A stretch of DNA of 64,000 nt. Source: Chamaecyparis obtusa. Lineage: Eukaryota > Streptophyta > Pinopsida > Cupressales > Cupressaceae. The translations under genes were made by a program, and so were the position numbers. The stretch lies in NCBI GenBank assembly GCA_027943335.1, contig BSBK01007851.1, positions 213,501 to 277,500 on the forward strand. The letters are read 5' to 3'. The notes beneath the pieces were generated by a model. The model was not told the DNA's origin, did no database searches, and saw only the letters and a list, made by a program, of their open reading frames with translations. Below are positions 25,000 through 36,690 of this stretch, piece after piece. Each line of letters begins with the position of its first letter. Within the stretch, counting starts at the first letter, position 1.

Positions 25000-25410
25000 A
25001 ATGTTACCAAACAATCCTAGACACTCTTTTTTTGGTTGTGATGTGTATTTTTCTATGAAACCAACCACCGATATAATAGTGCCAATTGGGAAAGATTCCT
25101 TAGACATCATATATTGTTGATCCAACCACTAAGACCTGTGACTATTCCTTACATACTTGTAGAATAGATTTTCCTTGAAAACTGAAATAAAATGAGCAAC
25201 ATTGCATTCTTTTGTAACCAACTAGCACCTAGAACCTTAACCTCCACTCTTAAAAGTTTACTTGACCGTCTCATATATATTTTTATAAACAATTTTATTT
25301 CCAAATTTATGTGCACTACCCTCATGAAAACATAAAATAAAATTTGACATCTGGTTTGGAATGTTAGCATATTTTTCAGAATGAAATGTGTCAATTCTAT
25401 TAAATGTATA
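25000..25410 (-). pseudogene. Unidentified decayed protein-coding sequence
   Basis: On the minus strand one frame reads about 130 codons of ordinary protein text with four stops and no frameshift: SEKYANIPNQMSNFILCFHE, GSAHKFGNKIVYKNIYETVK, then TKECNVAHFISVFKENLFYK, YVRNSHRS and ESFPIGTIISVVGFIEKYTS. Residue mix and absence of low-complexity runs argue for a former gene. The stops are TAA or TAG and lie where Gln would be natural. Given the setting it is probably part of a transposon, possibly a DNA transposon, but I do not recognise the family. Confidence 0.5.
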
Positions 25411-26129
25411 TTATGAATGTTAATTAAATGTAATAAATTCTATTCAAGATCATTAACTTAAAAAGGCTCAAGAACTTTCAAAACAAAACATGCCATCCTT
25501 CTATAAAAATAATTTTTTGCATTACCGTTAAAAGAAATTAAGTACTATACTAGAACAAGATTTCCAGTTTTGATTTCACCTTGAAAATAATGTATTTGAG
25601 ATAATGAATAGAGTTGTGAAACATGTAAATTTTGATAAGGATAAAGTATAAGGATGGTGACATAGAGGGTTGTGAAGCTCATTAACTGAGAAGGAATTGA
25701 GAACCTATATAATACAACATTCAATCCTTCTATATAAAGAATGTTCTACATCAAAATTAAAAAATAAATAGTTTCCTATATTTCTAGGGGCAAGATCTAT
25801 TTTCTTTTCAATGAGAAAGAAATTGAGTATTACACCAAAAGAAGATTTTGGGTCTTGACTGAACACCCTTTAAAATAAAACATTGGGATTGTACCATCCT
25901 AAAAGTAACCACCCTTAAAATTTGGTTCTCCTTTTTGCCCCATTTTAGTATATATGGGTTACCGTGCATTGATTTCACACTCTCATAACACTTATTGGAC
26001 CTTCAAATAATATTATATCTCCTATATTAGTTTAATTTATTTAAAATTAGAGGTTGGCCTTTATTTCTAAGTAAACTCTATTGTTTTCCTCTAGTCAAAT
26101 AATTTATTTCATCACCTAGACCCCATATC
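25411..26129. other. Non-coding AT-rich interval
   Basis: No frame, repeat or structural signal that I can support. Confidence 0.5.
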
Positions 26130-28140
26130 CTTATTTGTGGCCTTCATGATTTGTCCCAACTTTGGAATGATCCAATTCCTCTTTTCCTACATCTACGGGC
26201 TATTTTATCGATATCTAGACCAAATTTTGACTCATTGTCTGAGGTACACTTCTATTTTTGTATTTAGAATTAGGAATTTGAATTGTTGTTGTGCAATAAT
26301 ATTTGATAGATTGGAAGCATACAAAGTCATGTTAAATCCTAAGAAGTGTGTCTTTGGGCTTACATTAGGAGAGCTTCTAGGTTTCATTGTCTCACATCTT
26401 GGAATAGAGGTACATCCATAAATGGTCAAAGAAATCATTGAGATGACTCCACCTAAGAATATTAGTTAGCTAATGAGTATCCAAGGGAGGTAACAATCCA
26501 TAAGGAAATTCATAGCACAACTGGTAGACAAGTATCATCCCTTCCAATACTTACTTCATAAGGATGTTCCTTTAAAATAGGAAAAGCCATATCAAGAATA
26601 ATTTCAAGCTCTTAGGGAGCATTTTCTATCAGCTCTAGTTTTGATTACACTATAAGCATGAAAGCATCTAATCCTTTACATATTAGCTACTACAATAGCT
26701 CTAGGTGTTTTTCTAGCATGACATTAGAGAGAAGTCTATCTACTACATGAGCAAGATGCGTGTTGGATATGATTTGAAATATTCTACAATAGAAAGATCA
26801 TGTTTTACAGTAGTGTTTATGTCTCAAAAACTTGGACATTATTGTAATCACCTAAAAATGGTTTATAAAACTAGAGCCCCTATTCGATTAATTTTCTAAA
26901 AATCCTAAATCAAAGGGCTTAAATTAACTAGACCTAATTATGTAAGTATTTAATCAAAATTTATTGCATAATCAAATTAATTCTCTCTAGTCAAATAATC
27001 AAATAAAAATTGAACCAAGGCATAAAGATCATTAAATTTCTTCAACACTTTTAATTAATAGAGCCTAGTCACCTATCCTCACACATGTGTGAGTGCATAA
27101 AATCCAAATAAAATAAATTAAAAGGGGATAATTACCAAATTTGTCTCATTCTCCCCCAAAACAAACATAAATTTGACTAGTTGTGTGCCTCTCACAAGGA
27201 TTGAGGGAGGAAAATATCAGCCTCTCCTCACCATCAAATCTTTATCGTTCATTTTATTCAGACTTGTATAAAAGAGAAGCTCTTCCTAGCTCAAATCATC
27301 CTAGGTTTTCATAGTAAAGGAACTCTGCCAATTTAGTTCCTCATGCATTATTCTTAGCTTATCTTCCTTAAAATTTAGTTTTCTTGCAATCATGTTCACT
27401 TTCATAGCTTAAATCTTGCATTGTATTTGTATTTTAGCATAGAATCATCACTCTCTTTGCATAGCTTTTTATTTATCACTTTGAAAGATATTTTGAGAAA
27501 AGAATGCAAGTATTGCATCACTCTCATACAAAAATATTCCATCTTTGGGCAATTAAGTCACTATTCTCATGCTTAGTCTGATGAGCATCATTCATGGACT
27601 ACACTCACCCTAATTAGGAAGAAATAAATCAGTTCTAGTGGTTATTATGTTTATTTCATTGGATTTTGAATAGCTTGATACTAACACCACCAATGCAATA
27701 ATTTATTGAAGTGTTGTTGTTTGCAGGTCAAGACCATAAAATACACCCATAATTATATGCTTAGTCTTAAGACATTACTCATGGATAAGATTGACCCACT
27801 CAAATATATCTCCTTAATAAAGTAGCATTAACTAGACGGTTGGATGAATGGGATATGATCCTTATCCAATTTGATATAGATTATGTTTATAGATGATTAA
27901 TCAAAGGGAAAGTAATAACAGATCAGTTGATTAATGCTCCTATACTAGAAACTCATCATATATTGTCATATTTTATGCATGAGGTCATATTCCTCATTAA
28001 CACACCTATAAAATGGTGCTTATACTTTTATGGGTCCTAAACATGAAAGGGGTCTAGGTTGGAATATATTTTATCACAGCTCAAGGTGACTCGATCCCCC
28101 AATCTTACAGGCTCAACTTTGAGTGTACTAATATATCACC
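26130..28140 (+). pseudogene. Decayed Ty3/Gypsy pol fragment (RT, RNase H, second RNase H)
   Basis: Part of a Gypsy polyprotein on the plus strand. Recognisable pieces: the RT end (MLNPKKCVFGLTLGELLGFI near 26320; VSHLGIEVHP), the connection region (SIQGR, then QLVDKYHPFQYLLHKDVPLK near 26519-26575), and RNase H-like text (HLILYILATTIALGVFLA near 26670). It is interrupted at about 26843 and resumes near 27760-27980 (FDIDYVY, then INAPILETHHILSYF). A second RNase H start follows (WCLYFYGS near 28017). The order RT, RNase H, second RNase H is the usual one for Tat-type Gypsy elements. Stops and shifts are frequent. No LTRs found. Confidence 0.75.
26843..27760 (+). mobile_element. Insertion within the Gypsy fragment, possible solo LTR
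   Basis: About 0.9 kb of non-coding sequence separates two parts of the Gypsy pol. It starts TGTAATCACC, contains a TATA-like TATAAAAG at 27267, and could end at TTTGCA (27725). Those features suit an LTR, but I found no matching target duplication and the right border is uncertain by tens of bases. Confidence 0.35.
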
Positions 28141-28748
28141 CATGATTGGATGTTTTGTTAGGACCTATTAGACACATTTTCATGATTTTAATAACCGAAT
28201 ATCCATTATGCTTGATCCTAGAAAGTTGACTTTCTCTTTTCCTAATTTTACCAATGGAAACTCATTCTCCAAGGTACATGTCACCATCATGTATCTTATG
28301 TTCTCCAAGGTACATGTCGCTAAATTTTGACTCATTTTCTTGGGAAGGGGAAGAGAAATGCTTTGGCCCAATGTTTTGATAAATTGATGCCTTTTTAAAA
28401 TTATTTTTTTATTTCCAACAAACTTAAAATGTCTAATCATAGAAGACTTCCAACACAGCACAATAGGGGAAATTTACATACTACATGAGTACAATAGAAT
28501 TATGTGGAATTATAGTACTTCTATTTTGGATGGGCTTCACCACTATTGAAGTTAGCACTATCTTTTGCAATATTCCATGTGTCACAATTGGGCCATCATT
28601 GAAGGATTTATTTGATCGTTTATTGATTCAAGACATTATACTACAATGTCTACAAAAACAATGAACTGAACCAGAGAACTAATAAGAAAATGACAAAAAC
28701 TGAGACACGTCAGATTCAATACAAGAGCACAAGCAAAAAATTTATTTT

Positions 28749-28980
28749 CTCTGATACCAAATGAGAGAAATTAAAGCAAAAAACTTATGTTTGATATAAA
28801 AATATTTGTTGTGTTGTTTTATTGATGTGAGATAATACTTTTAAATAGGTAGTCCAAAAATCATAGTAAGAAAATTGTTGAAATTAAGTTGTAGTTTTAC
28901 TAATTAAACTAAACCTAAAAGATGTAGTATGCCTACATGTAATTTATTTGAATACCCAGATGATAATCAATTTTCAATAG
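28749..28980 (-). repeat. Possible minus-strand LTR remnant with primer site
   Basis: CTCTGATACCAA (28749-28760) is the reverse complement of the Met-tRNA primer site, and sequence to its right begins TGAGAGAAATT, as expected for the end of a minus-strand 5' LTR. The far border is not defined. Confidence 0.3.
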
Positions 28981-29676
28981 CCATTACTGAGATTCACATT
29001 TTAAAAGTCACATTTTAGGACCATACCATGCATGTGTACAACAAGCATAATTGACCTAAATATAATTTTTTCTCAGAATCATTTTGGGAAATGGTATGTA
29101 ACACATACAAGATTGATGACAATATTTTTCGTAATTTTTATTTCAATATTTATTTTTTATTATTTTGTTATCAAGCATAATTATTGTTTTTTAAAATATT
29201 CATGTACGTCAAGCATAATTTGACCTAATCTTATCATATTTTGTTTTTTTAAAAGTATATAGAATTGTCTTTAGTTTGATGTCATTATAAAAAAAATTAA
29301 ATCTAGAAATAATTTTTTTATTAAAATAAGAATAAATTCAATTATTTCAAGTTTCTACACCTATTTCAAAAGAAACTAATTGAAAAAAATTAATCAATTT
29401 TTTTGAAAAATTGCATATTTGGAATCTACAGTCTCATCTATAGTGGTTTTTTTCCATCAAAATATTCTACAGAAAATGTATTCAAATATTTACCCAAAGC
29501 GTGTGTTTTGTCTAGACATTGAGATGACATAAAATGTGTAGGTAAAACCATATCCAAGGATATTGTTAGGCTAACCGTTCATTTTCACAAACTAAAACAA
29601 TAATCTATTCCCAATACATGATCAGTTAGTTGAGTGCATGATAGTCAACCGGCAAAGGTCTTCATTCCGAATCAAG

Positions 29677-29825
29677 TTTTATAAAGTGGGGTCACATTTT
29701 GTATAACGGGGACATATTTTATTTTTAAAAGTTATAATGTTTTATAGAATAGGGTCACGTTTTGTAGAGCGGGGTCATATTTTGTAGAATAAGGTCACAA
29801 TTTGTTGAACTAGATCATGTTCAAT
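29677..29825 (+). repeat. ~20 bp degenerate minisatellite (TTTTGTAGARYGGGGTCAYR)
   Basis: Seven loose copies of a unit that reads roughly TTTTGTAGAAYGGGGTCAYA. Some units have lost the GGGGTCA core. The AGGGTCA/GGGGTCA words recur with regular spacing; partial reverse-strand versions (ATGACCCCATT, ATGACCCTATTTTGTAG) lie at 29880-29925. Confidence 0.65.
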
Positions 29826-29929
29826 TTTTGTAGAATGTGACCTCAAATTCCAAGTTTTAGGTTTGGGACTCCAAACCTAAACATGACCCCATTCTTTTTT
29901 TAGATGACCCTATTTTGTAGAGTTGATTT

Positions 29930-29985
29930 TTGGAAAAATGATTGTAAAATTTCCCCATAAGTGGACTCAACTTTTTGCACTTACC
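29930..29985. repeat. Sequence related to the right end of the 6831-7902 insertion
   Basis: CCCATAAGTGGACTCAACTT followed by TTTGCA resembles CCCAAAAGTGGGACTCAACT followed by TCTTGCA at 7876-7902. It may mark the end of a second copy of the same repeat family. Confidence 0.4.
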
Positions 29986-30334
29986 ACTATATCATAATAA
30001 TTCATAGTAATTTGAAACCATATGTATGCAAGGAACTAATGGTCATCAAAAACTACCTGTATGTGAGGTTTCTGGTCAGCTAAAACCACATGTGAGTAGA
30101 TTTATGGTTAGCTAGAAACCATTTTGTGTGATAGTTAAAGGAAAAATGAAAAAAATTCAAAATTATATTTATTAGAGATAAGCCACAAAATCTCAAGGCC
30201 ATTATAACAAGGGAAAGTTAGTAATGAAGTAGTACACTAAAACCCAGTTATGAAAATAGAAGAAAAAGGTTTGAGTGAGTTTAAAGACTTGGGTGTGATC
30301 ACATAACATTTGTCTATTATAAATTAAGAGGAAG

Positions 30335-30708
30335 TGTTGGAACTAATTAATTTATTCCACACCATTTCTCCTCCATGTACACAACCCAACTAGAGTCAAA
30401 AAAGATTATTCAAACTATTGCATGTGCGTTAAAAATATGGAAGACTATTGCAGTCAATTGAAACTAAACTATATTTCTTCATTATTGTTGAGTTTTTTTC
30501 CTAAAATTTAGTCTATCTTCCTATCATGTCTTCTAACTTGTCTTCCATATTTATAGATTAGTGTTTCATTTTGTTTTGGATTCATTCATGTAAAATTATA
30601 GATATAAAAAAAATCATTGTAATGTATTCAAGGTAATCAATAAAATATTTTTTATGTATATTATCTTCTCTATTTTCATTTATTATCTTCTACCACTCTT
30701 AATATACA
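30335..30708 (+). repeat. Copia-type LTR
   Basis: Preceded by a purine tract (AAGAGGAAG), begins TGTTGGAACTAATTAATT and ends TAATATACA, with an AATAAAAT polyadenylation-like signal near 30641. No coding part is visible next to it, so it is a solo LTR or the 3' LTR of an erased element. Related starts (ACTAATATTAATTAATTTATT) appear near 33922 and 36395. Confidence 0.55.
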
Positions 30709-30959
30709 AGGATTTCATAAAAAATAAATGTTGAAAGAAATAAATAAAATGAAGGATTTATTTAATTGGTCATGTTTAGGTACATTTATCTCTACGATGT
30801 TAAATGAGATCTCTAAGTTTATTGTTGGGATACTTTTGTTGTGGTTAAACAAGGTTATGTTTTTAAGAGAAGAGTTGATTTGTGACTAACATACAAATTT
30901 TTGATGGGAACCATTACAGCTAAACCAAACCACTCCATAATAAATTTTATAGATAAGTT

Positions 30960-31290
30960 CATGTTCATGTTCATCAAGATAGACATGGTCAAAACTTATG
31001 ACTAGGCCAGATAGTCATTCCTTCAAAAAGTGTTCCTTATTTTTGGGTTTAGATTTAATTAGGTTAATTTACATTTGAGTTATGTTATATCTACTTCAAA
31101 CTTTTTCTTGATTAATAGTCAATGTTTACATTGTTTTTCATTTCAAATAGCCTTTGGCAGGGTGACCCTCTACCATGCTATTTATTCATCTTAATGACCA
31201 TTAAGGGATCATTTTTCAAGACATTGCACAAAATAGATATGGATTTAGTTATAACTTCCTAAATCGTTAAAAATAATCAGAGCATAGTAA
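30960..31290 (+). pseudogene. LINE reverse transcriptase fragment
   Basis: Plus-strand text matching the central part of plant L1-type RT: IKIDMVKTYD near 30978, FLQKVFLIFGF (31020), SNFFLINSQ near 31100, then a damaged equivalent of GLRQGDPLSPYLF near 31150-31190. It differs from LINE copies 1 and 3 in the K.YD..R.SFLQ region, so it belongs to another LINE family. Isolated and without ends. Confidence 0.65.
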
Positions 31291-31691
31291 TTTTACTTAT
31301 AAATTTAAGGTTTAGATATCATGGGTGTATGCGGTCTATTTTAAGGAGAGGATCTATTTTCAAGGAGTAGAGATTTCATGAAAAAATAAAAAAATTGCAA
31401 CAAGTTTAATTAGAAGTTTTTTCAAAAAAGTAGCAGCCTCTACATTTTAGGACTATAAATTTGAGTGGCTACAAAAGGTGTGGGGATAAAAAAATTTCCT
31501 AACGTCTTAGGCTTCTTGTATGTCACTTGTCAATCATTTGAACTTTTTAAATTTTTACTAATGAATTTTTCAATTAATTTATATTTATTTACTTTTTTTT
31601 CTTATCATGGTAAATTAGATTTTGAAGGGGCCTTAAAACCCTTGAAAAGAAGAATTTGGTGGGATTCAAATCCCTTAAGTTAACAACTACC

Positions 31692-31698
<7 letters not shown>

Positions 31699-31723
<25 letters not shown>
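31699..31723. repeat. (GA)n microsatellite
   Basis: Twelve uninterrupted GA units. Confidence 0.95.
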
Positions 31724-32573
31724 CTAATTGGTACAAGCTATTTAGTGTAATAAAGGTATCAATAGAGAAGTGATAGCTTTAAGGATCAAACCATGACTAA
31801 AATAAGACCAATGAATTAGGAAGATAATTAGGTTTTATTACCCAAAATATTGTGTTTCTCAATAAATTTTGGCAAAAAAAATTGGCTTTTTATTAGTCAC
31901 ACCACCTTTACACTCATCTACATTTCAATAGGAGTAAAAAATTCTTCACAAGTTATTAAAACCTTATTCTCTCAAATATACCTTCTCTACCACCATTTGG
32001 CCTTGTCACATTAAGAGCATTGGTCCTTCCACCTTTCTCATGCTCCACATAAAATGCAAGACATAAAATCCAATGGATGTAATAAAATATTAAGCAATAA
32101 AAGTAAATTATGCATCTATGGATCATAATAGTGATAAAATATACCAAAATAATGCCCTCTAATACATATAGGACCTTAGGTAAGGATCCCCACACCTTTA
32201 TATGTTTGGTTCTTCTAGTAACTTCAAATTCAAATTAATAGGTTGACTAGATCACTATGTAAGAAAAGGAAATACCAATATTTTCAGGCATGAACAATGG
32301 TATTCAATAGAGTAACGTCGAGCCTCTTATTTTCCTTACTTTAGTTGTCACCTCTAAAAATTAGTGCTCATATCCTCATAGGATCTCACACCTCAGTAGT
32401 AACTTTGTTTAATGTAGTAGACCCATGCTTCAGCGTCATCATTTCTAATGTGATAAATCACATTCAACAAATCTACACACTTTTTTTTCTACCAAACAAG
32501 TCCTCTTCAACTAGTAGTTAAAAAAAAAGCACTTCAAGGCTCTTCATCATACATGAATGCAACTAGTTGGTGT

Positions 32574-32584
32574 TCTGATACCAA
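32574..32584 (-). other. Minus-strand primer binding site
   Basis: TCTGATACCAA is the reverse complement of TTGGTATCAGA. It abuts the minus-strand LTR at 32586-33050. Confidence 0.5.
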
Positions 32585-32585
32585 A

Positions 32586-33050
32586 TGAAGACAAAAATGG
32601 TGAAAATTCTTAACCATCATTTTTTTTATTAAAGGAAAACTAGTTTTATAGGTGTAGTATTTGAGCAATACAAATCCACAAAACCCAAAGATCACCTATA
32701 TACAAAAACGTATTACAAGGAAGTAGAGACAAGAAGAGGGCAAGGGTTTGACTCAAAAATATGAAGAAGAAAATATCCTCAATTAATGAATGAATAATAA
32801 TGTACATTGGATCATCCATATAAAGGAGATCAAAGGCCTTGAAAAGGCAAACCTAAAAAGCAGAAGTGCATGTAATAATTAGTTAAACTATTACAAGACT
32901 AATGCATGCAAAAAATAACTGATGCATAATTAGTGCATGAGTCAACTAAAGCAAACTGATGCATAACTAATGCATGAGTTGACTAAAGCAAAAAGTTGAT
33001 ATCTTAAGAAGGGAGTAAAATATTAATAAAATTAATAATTTACTCTAACA
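32586..33050 (-). repeat. Minus-strand Copia-type 5' LTR
   Basis: Read on the minus strand it starts TGTTAGAGTAAATTATT and ends GTCTTCA, followed by the primer site. It contains a ~40 bp internal duplication (AACTGATGCATAACTAATGC region, 32895-33000). Its right edge lies exactly at the 3' end block of LINE copy 4, so it probably inserted there. No matching 3' LTR recognised. Confidence 0.5.
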
Positions 33051-33900
33051 ATAGGGACTAGAAACCCAGGTCTTTACAAAAAAATAATACCTAAAAGTAT
33101 CAAATTTTAACCATTAGATAAATAGATGCTACCTAATATCTAATAGATAAAAAATAGAGGATCCATACCCCAAAAATATTATAGACTCTTCACTAGACTT
33201 TCATTTTTTTTTAAAAAATCAACATTAATGCTTCAAACCTTCTTAACGATGCTATTAATAGGGGTGATTCCATCATCCCTAGTTTTTAATCTAGTACAGC
33301 AAGTTTGAGCATAAACTCCTTCTCCATATTTTTCATGGCATCATCATAATCGTCAACATGATCCTTGTTCTTCTTAACCTTCCATATATCCATGAGGTGG
33401 ACTTTCTTGGCCAAATTCAGACTGGTAGAAGGAAAGAAAGAATTACCCTTAGACATTACATGTAAACCCCTTTGCATGTTCATTTAATTTCTTTATACCC
33501 TCAATGGTGTTATCCATAGAAATTTTACTAACTAATATAACATCTCTTAGCTTATCCTAAATCACCAAAAAGGATTCCTTTATCTTGTTATTAAATTGTT
33601 CATGGTATTCCTTTAGATCACTAATAACCTTGGCTATGGATTAGGTACTTTCCATGATGTTATCAAGTCTATGATTTGAAGGAGAAGATCAATCCTTTAA
33701 ATCATTAGTTTCATCTATAATCTATAAAATCAAAGATCTCTAAATTTACATCATATTTTTGACATTTTTATTAATAAATCATCATTGTTGAATAAAACAC
33801 AGATTGAGTCTCAACATTTTCAATTGATAATCAACATATCAATCTCATTATCTTTTCAAATCTTTATAACTTTCTTGTGAATAACCAACTTATATGGGAA
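33051..33900 (-). pseudogene. LINE copy 4, ORF3 C-terminal part and 3' UTR
   Basis: Minus-strand remnant of the same LINE ORF3. VISDLKEYHEQFNNKIKESF and SMDNTIEGIKKLNEHAK (about 33480-33640) align with DLK.DHDKHINKLKDYV and TTMDNTTNGLTKLNEHVK of copy 2. The LAKKVHLMDIWKVKKNKD segment (about 33355-33415) aligns with its SVKKAHFVEIGTAKKNKD. The 3' UTR ends with the family's GTAAAGACCTGGGTTTCTAG block at 33060-33085. The rest of the element is missing. Confidence 0.7.
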
Positions 33901-33984
33901 GGAAACTAACATTTATTAGAACTAATATTAATTAATTTATTACTAACTGTACTAACTAAAACTTACTTATATACTTATGCAGCC

Positions 33985-34280
33985 TATATTACAATAAAAA
34001 TGGTTAAAGATAAGGGGATGAAGAATATTTGGATAGAAAGTGATTCTCTTACCATTATTAACTACATAGATAGAAAGGTTCCCCAAGATAGACCATTAAA
34101 AATATTATCAAAGATTGTGAGTATATTCTTAATATATTTGAGGAGTATAGAATCTCCCATGTCTTTTGCAAAGGCAACTATTCAGCTGACACGTTGGCTA
34201 ATATCAATGTTATGTCTCAACATAGGAATAAATGGGATATTAATGACCATATCCTAATAGATATGCAAATACTCATATGA
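33985..34280 (+). pseudogene. LINE copy 2, RNase H end of ORF2
   Basis: Only the last ~100 codons remain: KGMKNIWIESDSLTIINY (34015) matches the GDS/EGDSLN region of copies 1 and 3. After a frame change, EEYRISHVFCKGNYSADTLA (about 34140-34200) contains the final RNase H aspartate. The frame ends with TGA at 34278, and ORF3 starts about four bases on. Confidence 0.75.
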
Positions 34281-34284
34281 AACA

Positions 34285-36155
34285 ATGATGGGAAATGTTA
34301 ATCTACATTTTCTTGGAAGTGATTTTTTTTGTGTGTGTGAACTAGTGTCCTTTCGAGGGTTTTACTTACTATTAATGGGTAGAAAATCCTTGAAATGATA
34401 CTTCTATTTATTTTCTTTGGCTACCTTGTCTTCTAGTTTGTAGAAACTTGTTATTTTTGGTAAAATGGAGGGAGACTGTATCAAATTAGAACCCATGGTT
34501 TAGGATAAATGGGAAAAAAAATATAGTGTGGAGTGAGATTTCTATGGGAGGCTTGAGTTGCTATATGGAAAGGCATCATGGAACAAATGCTCAAGTCATG
34601 GAAGATTTTGTTGAAGGATGGATTAGGGTACCTTGAAAGTGTATGGAATGGATTTGGACATAAATAAAGAACTAATTGCTAAGGTTTGGAACACTCTTGT
34701 CGAGGGAAGGAAATTTCATAGAGAAAGGAAGTGTGCCAACAAAGCGGTGGAGATTTTATTTGAACTGGGTGAAAGAGACAATGTTAAGAAGAATGTTGAT
34801 GGGATTTTTGACATATATTCTCTCAAGAATCTGTGGGCAGATGGAGACAAGGTAATTATGCAATATCTCACCCTTGATGGAAAGTTCTAGTTCATTTTTA
34901 GCTATCACTTTGTTATCCTTAATTATTTTAGGCATAACAAGTGTATATCATTTCCTTTCTACTTTTTGTCTTCGCTTAATCATAGTCTGCATCTTCATCC
35001 TAAGATGTTGTCTTCTCCTATTCTCCATGAGGGTCTGATTCTTTAACTTATGGAACATGCTATGGATCTACACATAGAAAGGAACCCTCCTTCTAAAACT
35101 AGTATTAAGTTTAAAAATAATGTAAGGGTGCATTATGGTGATACCTCCTTTGATCTGAAGGAATTTGGTTCTAAAAATGATGAGGTGTTTTATATTAATA
35201 AAAATAAATGACCCTCGTATACTCCCCCTACTTGTAAGAATATTGTCATATCTTTTGATTATGATTCATATTATACTCCATCAATTGGCATTGTACCTAA
35301 TTCTCTAGACCCCAATCTTGATATGAAAGGGAAAGGGAAATATAGGGTTTTAGCATTTAAATCCAAACATATTGGTAAGTTCATATCAATAACTTTCAAC
35401 CAAAGAAAGAAAAAATTCATTCAATCTTAAATCTATTTTGAAGTCTCACTCTGATCAAGATGCCTCCCCTATCTCTTATTTTATGAATATGAACAATATG
35501 GATGTGGGAATCCATCTAGATATCCTTTTCAAATAGAGAAGGAAAACCCCATTGAGAAGGGCTCATCGGTGTTGAAAAATCCTTGTGTTAATAGATACAT
35601 TAAACATATGATAGATATCCAAGGTTTTGTATTTTCTTGGATTGTGACTAAAATAAATGATTTGAAAGAAACACCATTACCTACCTTCAAATTAGCAACT
35701 CAACATGATTATGAAAAGTATGCAAGCCTTAGCTACGGGAATATATGACTTGAAATAAGACCATGACAAACACATTAACAAGCTCAAGGATTATGTGTTG
35801 GGAATTTAGAACAAGCTAAGAATTGTTATAACAATTAGTAAAACTACTATGGATAACACCACCAATGGTTTAACAAAATTGAATGAACATGTAAAGACTT
35901 TACATGGAATGTCTAAAGTTCACTCAGTCTATCCTTCTACTAGCATGAAATCAGTCAAGAAAGCTCACTTTGTAGAAATAGGAACGGCTAAGAAGAACAA
36001 GGACTAGGTTGAAGACTTTGAAGATGTCACAGAGAAGACTGAAAAGGAATGCATGTTTGGGCCTGCTCCCAAACTAAGGAGTAAGGATAAGAATATCACC
36101 CCTATTGATAGTATTTTTAAGAAGCTTAGGAGTATTAATGTTGATATCATTTAGA
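34285..36155 (+). pseudogene. LINE copy 2, ORF3
   Basis: Starts MMGNVNLHFLGSDFF directly after ORF2. The conserved blocks of the family are all present in order: DINKELIAKV and VEGRKFHRERK (about 34648-34730), MQYLTLDGKF (34858), YHFVILNYFRHN (about 34905), FPFYFLSSLNHS (34950), SPILHEGLIL (about 35010) and EHA. A less conserved Ser/Lys-rich middle follows, then the helical C-terminal domain (DHDKHINKLKDYV, TTMDNTTNGLTKLNEHVK, SVKKAHFVEIG, about 35760-35990). At least ten stops. No enzyme motif is visible. Confidence 0.72.
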
Positions 36156-36340
36156 AAAATTAAAGTTTGGTAAATAGTATGCAATCTATTTCAAGGTTTG
36201 AGCCCCCTATTGTTTTGGTCTTTTTGATGTTTGGTTGTATCTATTTAATTGTTATTTATTATTTGATACTTTTTCTATTGGTTTGTAAAGACTTGGATTT
36301 TTGGTTCCTATAAACTAGTTTTCTTTTAATCAAAAACTAA
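36156..36340 (+). other. LINE copy 2, 3' UTR
   Basis: Ends with TTGTAAAGACTTGGATTTTT, a second GGTTCCTATAAA word and TTTAATCAAAAAC near 36278-36336, matching the ends of copies 1, 3 and 4. No long poly(A) tail remains. Confidence 0.65.
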
Positions 36341-36456
36341 AACTAATTCACCAATATTCATTCCCTTTTGACATTAATTCAAACAACACTAGAACATTTT
36401 GATTAATTTATTACTAAGTATACAAACTAAAACTAACCTATAAATATAATATTCAC

Positions 36457-36690
36457 TAACATGAACTAGTCTATACACCAATTAATGTATAGCTTGTAGA
36501 TATTTTCACTAAACCCTTGATCAAGAATAAGTTTGAAATATTTTGAGAACTAACGTATATTCACTTGTAAATGGGTAAGATAATAATCCTATTTATTATA
36601 GGAGGCACCCATCATCTAGTTGATCTATGAGATAAAATAAAATTTTATGGAGGGGTGTTAAAAATTAAATTATTTTTAATCACATAACAT
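36457..36690 (+). pseudogene. Copia RNase H tail with polypurine tract and LTR start
   Basis: YTPINV.LVDIFTKPLIKNK (about 36471-36530) is the classic C-terminal signature of Copia pol (ADIFTKPL). A purine tract (TTATGGAGGGG) precedes TGTTAAAAATTAAATT at 36656, the start of a 3' LTR. Only about 35 bases of LTR can be seen before the GC-rich island begins. Confidence 0.7.

Noticed and set aside
24506..25000. CRISPR-like array
   Set aside because: Repeats are degenerate, without conserved units and unique spacers of equal length, and the DNA is plant nuclear.
31465..31683. 72-codon open frame
   Set aside because: AT-rich and Phe/Leu-rich, ends beside a GA microsatellite, no homology recognised.
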